The position numbers and the translations under genes were made by a program. 64,000 nt of DNA from CAWCBG01 sp963793845 (lineage in GTDB: Bacteria; Acidobacteriota; Terriglobia; Terriglobales; Acidobacteriaceae). Shown in pieces: positions 52,426 to 59,839 of the stretch. Where the stretch lies: the NCBI GenBank assembly GCA_963793845.1, contig CAWCBG010000002.1:124001-188000 (forward strand), in the 5' to 3' direction. Position 1 is the stretch's first letter; every line of letters begins with the position of its first letter. The notes under the pieces are model-generated. The model was given only the letters and a program-made list of their open reading frames with translations, was not told the origin of the DNA and did not search any database.

Positions 52426-53937
52426 CTACTTTGCTGCTCCCTCGCTTTGCGGCTTCCAGCGCAGGATCGGTTTACGCGCAGCCGTTGTTTCGTCCAGACG
52501 CGACACACGCGTGTTATACGGCGCCTCGACGATGAGCTCCGGCGTCTGCTCGGCTTCCTGGGCGATAGACTTCATCGCATCGATAAACAGATCGAGCTCT
52601 TCCTTCGACTCGCTCTCCGTCGGTTCGATCATGAGCGCGCCCGGCACCACCAGCGGAAAGCTGACAGTGTAGGGATGAAATCCATAATCGATGAGTCTCT
52701 TGGCGATGTCGCCCGTTTTCACACCTTGGCGGGTTTGCACCCGATCGCTGAAGACAACTTCGTGCATGGTCGGCGTGCTATACGGCAGATCGAAGGTGCC
52801 TTCCAGCTTTTTGCGGATGTAGTTCGCGTTCAGCACCGCATCTTCCGTGGCCTGGCGCATACCGTCCGGTCCGTGCGCCATGATGTAAGCCAGCGCGCGA
52901 ACGTGCATGCCGAAGTTGCCATAGAACATGCGCACTCGTCCGATTGACTGCGGACGGTTGTAGTCGAAGCCAAGCAGGCCGTCCGGCCTGGTAACAACAA
53001 CCGGCGTCGGCAGAAAAGGCTCAAGAATTTTCTTGCAGGCTACCGGACCTGAGCCCGGACCGCCTCCGCCATGCGGTGTCGAGAAGGTCTTGTGCAGGTT
53101 CAGATGCATCACATCGGCGCCGAAGTCTCCGGGACGAACCTTGCCGACCAGGGCGTTCATGTTGGCGCCGTCCATGTAGAGCAACGCGCCCTTAGCGTGC
53201 AGCACGTCGGCGATTTTGTGGATCTCCTGCTCGAACACGCCAAGTGTGTTGGGATTGGTCAGCATCAGCGCAGCTACATCTTCATTCACTTGCGCCTCAA
53301 GCGATGCCATGTCGACCATGCCCGCTGAGTTCGACTTGAGATTCTCAACCGTGTAACCGCACATCGCGGCGGTCGCTGGATTCGTGCCATGCGCCGAATC
53401 CGGGATAAGCACTTTCTTGCGCGGGTTTCCCTGCGACTGCAGATAGGCGCGCACCAGCAGGATGCCGGTCAGCTCGCCGTGGGCTCCGGCCGCAGGCTGC
53501 AAGGTAATTGCATCCATGCCGGTAATTTCGATGAGCTGATCGCTCAGCATCTTCAGGATTTTGAGCGCGCCTTGCGAAGCGCGCTCCGGCTGGTAAGGAT
53601 GCGCCTCAGCCAGCCCGGTCAGCTTCGCCACCGCTTCGTTGACGCGTGCGTTGTACTTCATGGTGCACGAGCCCAGCGGATACATGCCATGATCGATGGC
53701 ATAGTTCCACGTCGAGATACGGGTGAAATGGCGGATGATTTCGATCTCGCTGACCTCGGGCATGTTGCCGAGGTTGTCGCGAGTGACGTCGCCGAGCAAC
53801 TCTTGCGCACTCACTTCCGGCACATCGAGCGGCGGAAGCTTGTAAGCCGCCTTGCCGGGAGACGACTTCTCGAAGATCAGCCCTTCGTTCTGGCTGATGT
53901 GGGTGGTGGCCTTGCGAATCTTCTCGTTCGGGTTCAT
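52426..53937 (-). CDS. gcvPB: Glycine dehydrogenase (decarboxylating) subunit 2
   Basis: This 503-aa PLP enzyme subunit carries the pyridoxal-binding lysine in DVMHLNLHKTFSTPHGGGGPG. Other P-protein blocks are GSCTMKYNARVNE, LQPAAGAHGELTGILLVRAY, IPDSAHGTNPATAAMCGY and YMDGANMNALVG. Subunits 1 and 2 form the split P-protein that decarboxylates glycine and passes the aminomethyl group to GcvH. The start ATG 53937 overlaps the gcvPA stop by four bases (ATGA), indicating coupled translation. Confidence 0.96.
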   Translation of the reverse strand: MNPNEKIRKATTHISQNEGLIFEKSSPGKAAYKLPPLDVPEVSAQELLGDVTRDNLGNMPEVSEIEIIRHFTRISTWNYAIDHGMYPLGSCTMKYNARVNEAVAKLTGLAEAHPYQPERASQGALKILKMLSDQLIEITGMDAITLQPAAGAHGELTGILLVRAYLQSQGNPRKKVLIPDSAHGTNPATAAMCGYTVENLKSNSAGMVDMASLEAQVNEDVAALMLTNPNTLGVFEQEIHKIADVLHAKGALLYMDGANMNALVGKVRPGDFGADVMHLNLHKTFSTPHGGGGPGSGPVACKKILEPFLPTPVVVTRPDGLLGFDYNRPQSIGRVRMFYGNFGMHVRALAYIMAHGPDGMRQATEDAVLNANYIRKKLEGTFDLPYSTPTMHEVVFSDRVQTRQGVKTGDIAKRLIDYGFHPYTVSFPLVVPGALMIEPTESESKEELDLFIDAMKSIAQEAEQTPELIVEAPYNTRVSRLDETTAARKPILRWKPQSEGAAK

Positions 53938-55262
53938 CGCGCCACCTCCTGCGCTACGGCGTCAATCGAAGCGCGCTTGGTGGTCTCCGTGCAGCACCAC
54001 AGCGATGCGTTCCCCAACTGGGGATAAAACTTCTTCAGCGGAAATCCTCCGATAATCTTCTGCTGCAGGAGCTTGTCATTGATCGTGTAGGGGTCAGTCT
54101 TGGTCTGGACCACAAACTCGTTGAAGCGGGGAGCGCCGTCGAACAGCAGCGTAGCCCCGCTTTTTTTGAATTGATCGGCTGCATAGCGCGCTTTCGCAAG
54201 ATTATAGGTAGCCAACTCTTTCAATCCTTCGCGTCCGTAAACGGTCATAAAGATATTGGCCATCAGGGCAACGAGTGCCTGGTTGGTGCAGATGTTCGAA
54301 GTCGCTTTCTCGCGGCGGATATGCTGCTCGCGGGTAGACAGAGTCAGGACGAAGCCGCGCTTGCCGTTGCGGTCGGTGGTCTGGCCGGCGAGACGGCCGG
54401 GCATCTGGCGGACGAACTTGTCGCGCGTGGCCATCACCCCGCAATAGGGACCGCCATAGCCGAGCGGCACGCCGAAGGATTGCGCTTCCATGCTGACAAT
54501 GTCGGCCTCCACCGGAGGCTTGACGATTCCCAACGAGACCGCTTCGGCAATCGACACGATCAGCAGCGCGCCCTTCCTGTGCACTACGTCGGCAACGGCA
54601 GCAACGTCCTCGATGGTGCCAAAGAAGTTGGGCGACTGAATCAGAACGCCAGCGGTCTGGTCGTCGATCGCTTTGTCCAGGGCTTCGAGATCGACTCGTC
54701 CGTTGCCGGTAAAGCCGACAGTCGAAACCGGCATGCCCTGATGTTGCGCGTAGGTCGCTATGACCTCGCGATACTCCGGGTGGACGCTGGTGGCGATTAC
54801 TGATTTGTGGCGGCCGGTGACACGCACAGCCATCATCAGCGCTTCAGCCGCGCCAGTCGAGCCGTCATACATGGAAGCGTTGGCGACGTCCATGCCGGTT
54901 AACTCGCAGATCATGGTCTGGAATTCGAAGATCGCCTGCAGCGTGCCTTGGGAGATCTCGGGCTGATACGGAGTGTAGGCGGTGAGAAACTCGCCGCGGG
55001 AGATCAGTGCATCGATGACGACCGGGCGGTAGTGCGAGTAGGCGCCGGCGCCGAGAAAAGTGGCGTAGCCTTGCGAGCTTTCGGCGGCGCGCTCGCGGAA
55101 GAACTCGACAATCTCGCTCTCGGCATACGCCCGAGGGACGTTCAGGTCGCGGGTTAGTCGATATTCGGCCGGAATAGCGGCGAAGAGGTCGTCAATGGAG
55201 GTCGCTCCGATCTCGCGCAACATGATCTCGCGGTCGGATTGAGACTTAGGAAGATAGCGCAT
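53934..55262 (-). CDS. gcvPA: Glycine dehydrogenase (decarboxylating) subunit 1
   Basis: In this 442-aa subunit, MRYLPKSQSDREIMLREIGATSIDDLF is the typical N-terminus. FLGAGAYSHYRPVVIDALI, TAYTPYQPEISQGTLQAIFEFQTM, NASMYDGSTGAAEALMMA and GYGGPYCGVMATRDKFVRQMPGRL are all conserved. It lacks the PLP lysine, which is on subunit 2. It starts at ATG 55262, 306 bases after gcvH, so it may have its own promoter. Confidence 0.96.
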   Translation of the reverse strand: MRYLPKSQSDREIMLREIGATSIDDLFAAIPAEYRLTRDLNVPRAYAESEIVEFFRERAAESSQGYATFLGAGAYSHYRPVVIDALISRGEFLTAYTPYQPEISQGTLQAIFEFQTMICELTGMDVANASMYDGSTGAAEALMMAVRVTGRHKSVIATSVHPEYREVIATYAQHQGMPVSTVGFTGNGRVDLEALDKAIDDQTAGVLIQSPNFFGTIEDVAAVADVVHRKGALLIVSIAEAVSLGIVKPPVEADIVSMEAQSFGVPLGYGGPYCGVMATRDKFVRQMPGRLAGQTTDRNGKRGFVLTLSTREQHIRREKATSNICTNQALVALMANIFMTVYGREGLKELATYNLAKARYAADQFKKSGATLLFDGAPRFNEFVVQTKTDPYTINDKLLQQKIIGGFPLKKFYPQLGNASLWCCTETTKRASIDAVAQEVAR

Positions 55263-55567
55263 GATACCTATGACTTTCTGGGCGAAGAACTGTATGAATT
55301 CGGTTAAGTGGCGTGGGAGACCCCTCCCAGGTTCTACCTGGAATCAACAACTTAGACAAAAATTCCCGCCAAAATATTCAAAACAAAAGAGTTATACGTA
55401 AAATATTCAGCCGTAAAGAGTTAAGTACCGTCTCGCAGCGCCTGTCAGCCGGTCCTTCCGGTTTAAGAAGACTTGGTCTGGACGCACTTCAAGTCCCTTC
55501 GATCAGCATCCAGGCCGCTGCTCAGACGATGTTTGAACTCGCGGGCAGAACCGTTCCGGCCGACATC
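55263..55567. other. Gap between gcvH and gcvPA, AT-rich in the middle
   Basis: About 55360-55430 is strikingly AT-rich (several ATATT and AAAA runs) and may carry a promoter for gcvPA/gcvPB. Hairpins GGGAG/CTCCC and AGGT/ACCT lie near 55315-55340. I see no glycine-riboswitch core and no credible ORF. Confidence 0.4.
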
Positions 55568-55963
55568 TTAGTGGCCGCCCTCCTCTGCCACGAACTTCTC
55601 GTAGTCGGCCGCCGAGAGCAACTGGTCGGCTTCGCCTGGGTCTTTCAGGGCGACTTTGATCATCCATACGTTATTGGCGTCTTTGTTGACCTGCTCCGGC
55701 GAGGTATTCAGCGCGGCATTCACTTCCGTGACCGTACCCGACACCGGTGCGAACAGGTCGGAGACGGCCTTGACCGATTCGACCGAGCCGAACGTCTGCC
55801 CGGCAGTGATTTCCGCGCCGACTTTGGGCAGTTCCACGAACACGATGTCACCGAGCGAATTCTGCGCATAGTCGGTGATGCCGATGGTTCCGGTGCTGCC
55901 GTCAACCTTCAACCACTCATGTTCCTTGGTGTACTTGTAACCAGCGGGGTAATCCATCTGCAT
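55568..55963 (-). CDS. gcvH: Glycine cleavage system H protein
   Basis: This protein is 131 aa from ATG 55963 (GGGAGGAGGA upstream; ATG 55957 is better spaced from it). The lipoyl-carrier fold is clear: YTKEHEWLKVDGSTGTIGITDYAQNSLGDIVFVELP, with the lipoylated lysine in FGSVESVKAVSDL and the C-terminal DYEKFVAEEG. It shuttles the aminomethyl group between the P- and T-proteins. It lies 47 bases after gcvT. Confidence 0.95.
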   Translation of the reverse strand: MQMDYPAGYKYTKEHEWLKVDGSTGTIGITDYAQNSLGDIVFVELPKVGAEITAGQTFGSVESVKAVSDLFAPVSGTVTEVNAALNTSPEQVNKDANNVWMIKVALKDPGEADQLLSAADYEKFVAEEGGH

Positions 55964-56010
55964 TCCTCCTCCCGCGCGCACGCGGTGGTCGGCGAATATG
56001 AATCGTTGAG

Positions 56011-57159
56011 CTAAGACTGCTTCTTTGGACGCTTATAGAAAGGTGTTGGAACCACCTTGCACTTTACCGGCTGATTGCGAATCTCAACCGCAACCTCTGT
56101 ACCAACTTCCGAATTTTTCACTGGCACATAGGCCAGCGCAATGTTCTTCTTCAGGAACGGCGCATAGGACCCGCTGGCGACGTAGCCGATCTCGTCTCCC
56201 CCAAGATCGAGCACCTTGTATCCATCACGCGGAATGCCCCGTTCCACCGACTCCAAGCCCACCAGAATACGCTTCAGACCGGCAGCCTTCGCCTTGGCAA
56301 GGGCGTCACGTCCAACGAATTCGCCCTTATCCATCTTCACGAAGCGGTCGAGGCGGGCCTCCCAGACGTCGATCGTTTCGGAAATCTCGTGGCCGTACAA
56401 GGACAAGGCCCCTTCCAGGCGGAGGGTATTGCGCGAGCCCAGGCCGCAAGGCAAGATGCCGAATTCGCTACCGGCCTCCATCACATCGTTCCACACACGG
56501 GCGCTGGTCGTCTCATCGGTGGGAACGTAGATTTCGAAACCATCTTCCGCGGTGTAACCGGTCCGGGCAATTAAGATGTTCGGCAACCCGCAGACGTTTC
56601 CGTGAGTAAACCAATAAAACTTTACCTGTGACAGATCGGCATCCGTAAGCTTCTGAAGGGTATCGACGCCTTTTGGGCCCTGAATGGCGATCTGGGTGAA
56701 CTGGTCACTCAGGTTCTCGACCTTGCAGTCAAACTGGCAGGTGTTGCTGGTGACCCAGTCCACGTCCTTTTCGCGAGTGCCCGCATTGATGACCAGCAGA
56801 TAGTCGTTCTCGCCCAATCGGTGAACAATGACATCGTCGACGAAGGTACCCTGCGGATACAGCATGGCCGAGTACCGCGCCTGTCCGACGGCCAAGGTGG
56901 CGGCATCGTTCATGGTGATGTGCTGGACTGCCGCCAGGGACTGTGGGCCGGAGATACGGATGTCGCCCATGTGACTGACATCAAAGACACCTACGCCATT
57001 TCGGACAGCGAGATGCTCCTTCATCAGCCCGCCGGCGGAAGGGTATTCCACCGGCATGTCCCAGCCGTTGAAATCGACCATCTTCGCGCCCAACTGACGA
57101 TGGACGCGGTTGAGAGCGGTTTTGCGGAGAGGCGTGGTCGCCGGGAGGTCAGGAGGCAA
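56011..57159 (-). CDS. gcvT: Glycine cleavage system T protein (aminomethyltransferase)
   Basis: Conserved motifs include KMVDFNGWDMPVEYPSAGGLMKEHLAVR, GVFDVSHMGDIRISGP, the folate-site region TGYTAEDGFEIYVP and RDALAKAKAAGLKRILVG. The 382-aa ORF opens at TTG 57159 with AAAGGA seven bases upstream; a start further in (for example near the KTALNRVHRQLGA segment) cannot be excluded. The protein releases ammonia and forms methylene-THF from the H-protein-bound intermediate. It is the first gene of gcvT-gcvH-(gap)-gcvPA-gcvPB. Confidence 0.95.
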   Translation of the reverse strand: MPPDLPATTPLRKTALNRVHRQLGAKMVDFNGWDMPVEYPSAGGLMKEHLAVRNGVGVFDVSHMGDIRISGPQSLAAVQHITMNDAATLAVGQARYSAMLYPQGTFVDDVIVHRLGENDYLLVINAGTREKDVDWVTSNTCQFDCKVENLSDQFTQIAIQGPKGVDTLQKLTDADLSQVKFYWFTHGNVCGLPNILIARTGYTAEDGFEIYVPTDETTSARVWNDVMEAGSEFGILPCGLGSRNTLRLEGALSLYGHEISETIDVWEARLDRFVKMDKGEFVGRDALAKAKAAGLKRILVGLESVERGIPRDGYKVLDLGGDEIGYVASGSYAPFLKKNIALAYVPVKNSEVGTEVAVEIRNQPVKCKVVPTPFYKRPKKQS

Positions 57160-57411
57160 CAGGCAGTCCTTTGGCGCACAGAACGCACCGTCGAGGATGG
57201 TGTAACCAAGTACGGTAACACGCGGTTTTTCCCGTGGTCAACGGAAGCCGCATTCCCCCTCTACGACGTTTTCGGGATAGGCAAAAAAGCGCTATACCGG
57301 GTAGAAATACAAAGGAAGCTAAAGGCGCAGGGGTAGGCGTCAAAACCACCGTTCAACGAGGCGCACGGGAGGGCGAAGGACCCTGCCGGACACTCTGCTC
57401 GAGAATCGGAA

Positions 57412-57807
57412 ATGCTGGTAGAAGAATTGAAAGACGCGGTGACCTGCATGAATGCAGTGCGGCCGAAGACAGTGTTATGCGTTGACGACGAGGCGATCGG
57501 CCTGCGCGTCCGCAAGATCATGCTGGAGGGGCACGGCTATCAAGTCCTGATTGCCGGCGACGGGCATCAAGGTCTGTCTCTCTTCGACCAGAATCCGGTC
57601 GACCTCGTGGTTCTCGACTATTACATGCCCGGGCTCAACGGAGCCGACGTGGCTGCCGAGATGCGCCGACGCAGGCCGGAAGTGCCTATCATCTTCTTGT
57701 CGGCCTATTTTTCATTGCCGCCGGCCGCCTTGGAACTCGCCGACGCCTTTATCACCAAAGGCGACCCGCCGGATGTGCTGATCGAAAAGATTGAAAAACT
57801 GCTGTGA
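57412..57807 (+). CDS. Stand-alone response regulator receiver protein
   Basis: This is a 131-aa CheY-like protein from ATG 57412 (ATG 57448 would still give a full domain). All signalling residues are present: acidic pair in VLCVDDEAIG, phosphoacceptor Asp in LVVLDYYMPG, Ser in IIFLSAYF and Lys in FITKGDPP. There is no output domain, so it signals through partner proteins. No histidine kinase is in the window. A hairpin terminator lies 47 bases downstream. Confidence 0.9.
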   Translation: MLVEELKDAVTCMNAVRPKTVLCVDDEAIGLRVRKIMLEGHGYQVLIAGDGHQGLSLFDQNPVDLVVLDYYMPGLNGADVAAEMRRRRPEVPIIFLSAYFSLPPAALELADAFITKGDPPDVLIEKIEKLL

Positions 57808-57853
57808 ATCACCACGGTCTCGGCAGGTCTTGTCGAGGCACTGTAACAACGGA

Positions 57854-57881
57854 AAAAGGCACACTCGATGGTGTGCCTTTT
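57854..57881. terminator. Bidirectional intrinsic terminator
   Basis: AAAAGGCACAC (57854-57864) and GTGTGCCTTTT (57871-57881) form an 11-bp perfect stem with A-runs and T-runs on either side. It sits between the convergent response regulator and ferredoxin genes and can serve both. Confidence 0.9.
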
Positions 57882-57898
57882 GAACAATCGGTTAGCGC

Positions 57899-58159
57899 TT
57901 AGCGGCCGAAATACTTGGCGTTGCGCTCGGTGTATTCTTTCCACTTTTCCGGCAGATCGTCGAGGGCGAAAATCGCCGAAACCGGGCATACCGGGACGCA
58001 CGCGCCGCAGTCGATGCATTCCACCGGATCGATGTAAATCATCTCCTCGCCCGCGAACTTCTCGCTGTCTTTCTTAGGATGGATGCAGTCCACCGGACAG
58101 GCATCCACGCATGCCGTATCCTTCGTGCCGATGCATGGTTCCGCAATTACATATGCCAT
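57899..58159 (-). CDS. 7Fe-type ferredoxin ([3Fe-4S][4Fe-4S])
   Basis: The 86-aa protein starts MAYVIAEPCIGTKDTACVDACPVDCIHP at ATG 58159. The first cluster spacing C-x7-C-x3-CPVDC and the second CIDCGACVPVCPVSAIF are those of the Thermus/mycobacterial seven-iron ferredoxins. It is a soluble low-potential electron carrier that could serve, for example, the hydrogenase diaphorase, but no direct link is shown. The ATG is family-typical; a longer frame upstream is unsupported. Confidence 0.93.
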   Translation of the reverse strand: MAYVIAEPCIGTKDTACVDACPVDCIHPKKDSEKFAGEEMIYIDPVECIDCGACVPVCPVSAIFALDDLPEKWKEYTERNAKYFGR

Positions 58160-58308
58160 AAAACCGTGTCCCTCTCTTGCCTCACTATTTGGTGATTCCA
58201 GGTAGGAGTGAACTTTCATAGTACCAAAAATCGGGCAGCGACGTTGGCTGAAAGCGCGAGAAACGGTTGCGCCGCCGGCAGACGGCGCAACGTGATTGCG
58301 AACAGGCC

Positions 58309-59085
58309 CTAGGCCTTTTCTGGCGCGGGAGCGGCCTTCATCGCACGAACGATGAAGTCCTGAATCTCCGGCTTGATCTGGTACTGGCGGCGCTGCGGCT
58401 TCGGCCAATTGCCTTGATCCGAGTACATGGCGTTGAGCCCCTTCTGGATCTCCGGGTCACCGCCGGTGAACTCTCCCACCAGCTTGCGCCAGCGAGCCGC
58501 CAGACCCTGGGCTTTCGGGCTCGACGGATCTTCGGTGAGCGCCGCTTCCACGTCTCGGAATAGGTCGTTCCACTCTTGGGTCACTCGCGCCTGAAGCTCC
58601 GGCGACCACAGGGCTTTGCGCTCGTCGACTTTAGCCTGCGCCTCTTCGCTGTAATACCTGCTTGCCCAGTCGGCATCATTCTGCATGGCGATCCTCCTGA
58701 TGATTTGTGTGATCAGCGTCCAATCGGGTGCGCTGCTCGCGCCCAGAGCCTGCCGCGCCGTAGCGATGGCGTCAATCGTCTTGTCGAGTTGATTGCGTTT
58801 GTCGACAAGAACCACTTGCTGCCGCCGCAGGGTGTCGGGGAGGGGGTCCTGGTCACGCTTGAGCAGCTTTCCAATGGACTTGAGAGGCAGTCCGAGAAAC
58901 TTGAGCACAACGATCTGCTCCAGCCGCGCGAGATCGCGTTCGCTGTAGAGCCGGTAGCCCGCCTCACTGCGATAGCTGGGCTTCAGCAGTCCCAGCCGAT
59001 CGTAATGATGCAGAGCGCGCACCGTGACTCCGGCAAGGTCAGCAAACTCACTTGCCTGGTACAGCCTGGTTGTGCCTAGTTCCAC
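58309..59085 (-). CDS. MerR-family regulator with TipA-S-like effector domain
   Basis: In the N-terminal winged helix (FADLAGVTVRALHHYDRLGLLKPSYRSEAGYRLYSERDLARLEQI), YRLY and LHHYD are the hallmark MerR residues. A coiled-coil dimerisation helix (about 75-115) follows. The C-terminal domain (NDADWASRYYSEEAQAKVDERKALWSPELQARVTQEWNDLF) is the TipAS antibiotic-recognition fold. TipA-like regulators bind peptide antibiotics and activate resistance genes. I chose GTG 59085 because GGAGG lies just upstream; TTG 59097 is the alternative. No neighbouring efflux gene indicates the target. Confidence 0.88.
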   Translation of the reverse strand: MELGTTRLYQASEFADLAGVTVRALHHYDRLGLLKPSYRSEAGYRLYSERDLARLEQIVVLKFLGLPLKSIGKLLKRDQDPLPDTLRRQQVVLVDKRNQLDKTIDAIATARQALGASSAPDWTLITQIIRRIAMQNDADWASRYYSEEAQAKVDERKALWSPELQARVTQEWNDLFRDVEAALTEDPSSPKAQGLAARWRKLVGEFTGGDPEIQKGLNAMYSDQGNWPKPQRRQYQIKPEIQDFIVRAMKAAPAPEKA

Positions 59086-59199
59086 GTCCGCCTCCAATGG
59101 CAGCTTCAGGCCTGACGTTGGGTGAGAGTCAAGAGGAAAAATCGCAAACGTAACGTTGACGGGAAAATGGAAGATCTAGATTCTCTGGAACGGACTGAA

Positions 59200-59490
59200 T
59201 CAGCTCGCCATCGCCCGTGCCGCAATAGGCCGAATCTTCGGCCGTCGTTTTCTGCTCGCCTGCCAGAGGTCGTAGTCCATCTGGAGACCGCTCCAGAAGG
59301 CCGGGTTCGTACCCAATGCCTCGGAGAGCCGCAAGGACATGTCGGCCGAGATACCAGCATGCCCATTCAAGACGCGCGAAAGCGTGGTGCGGGACACTCG
59401 CAACCGCCCCGCCGCTTCCGAAACCTCCATCCTGCCCAGATAATCCCGCAACACTTCGCCGGGATGAGGAGGATTGAACATCAATGCCAT
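59200..59490 (-). CDS. higA: HigA-family antitoxin (XRE-type)
   Basis: The 96-aa protein from ATG 59490 has PPHPGEVLRDYLGRMEVSEAAGRLRVSRTTLSRVLNGHAGISADMSLRLSEAL, the VapI/HigA HTH signature, and ends in a basic tail. GGGAG eight bases upstream supports this start over ATG 59505. It neutralises HigB and represses the operon. It lies 21 bases downstream of higB, the inverted toxin-antitoxin order typical of higBA. Confidence 0.9.
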   Translation of the reverse strand: MALMFNPPHPGEVLRDYLGRMEVSEAAGRLRVSRTTLSRVLNGHAGISADMSLRLSEALGTNPAFWSGLQMDYDLWQASRKRRPKIRPIAARAMAS

Positions 59491-59511
59491 GACCGTGACT
59501 CCCATGTAGCG

Positions 59512-59793
59512 TCAATGGTAATCGAGGTAATCAACCAGAATAACTTCTTCATTCTCGAACCTGAAGGTGAGTCGCCAATTTTCGTCCACCCAAACCGCCC
59601 AGTGATCTTTGAGTCTACTCCCTGAAAGAGGGTGCAGATTCCAACCGGAGGCATTCATATCAGACGCAGATTTTGCCCGGTTCAGTGCGAAAAGCTGCTT
59701 ACTGACCTTCCTGGCGTGCTTGGGTTGAATTCCTGCCTTACTACCTGTGCGAAAGAACTTCTCAATTCCAGCGTGTCTGAAGCTCTTTATCAC
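59512..59793 (-). CDS. higB: HigB-family toxin (RelE fold mRNA interferase)
   Basis: This 93-aa protein has MIKSFRHAGIEKFFRTGSKAGIQPKHARKVSKQLFALNRAKS, then MNASGWNLHPLSGSRLKDHWAVWVDENWRLTFRFENEEVILVDYLDYH. These are the HigB/plasmid-killer blocks with LxPLxGxxxxxWxVxVxxxWRLxF. HigB cleaves ribosome-bound mRNA. The YLDYH end and the WRLTF strand carrying the catalytic Arg are present, so it should be active. Toxin first, antitoxin second. Confidence 0.92.
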   Translation of the reverse strand: MIKSFRHAGIEKFFRTGSKAGIQPKHARKVSKQLFALNRAKSASDMNASGWNLHPLSGSRLKDHWAVWVDENWRLTFRFENEEVILVDYLDYH

Positions 59794-59839
59794 CCGTTAA
59801 GCGTAGCGCATCGCGCTACACTTGGCAACCGTCGTAGCT

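Noticed and set aside
57330..57411. GGGAGGGCGAAGGACC stretch upstream of the response regulator as a glycine riboswitch
   Set aside because: It has a superficial GCGAAGGA likeness but lacks the conserved GGAGAG...CUCAGGcAAA...GGAC framework, and lies on the strand leading to the response regulator, not to gcvT.
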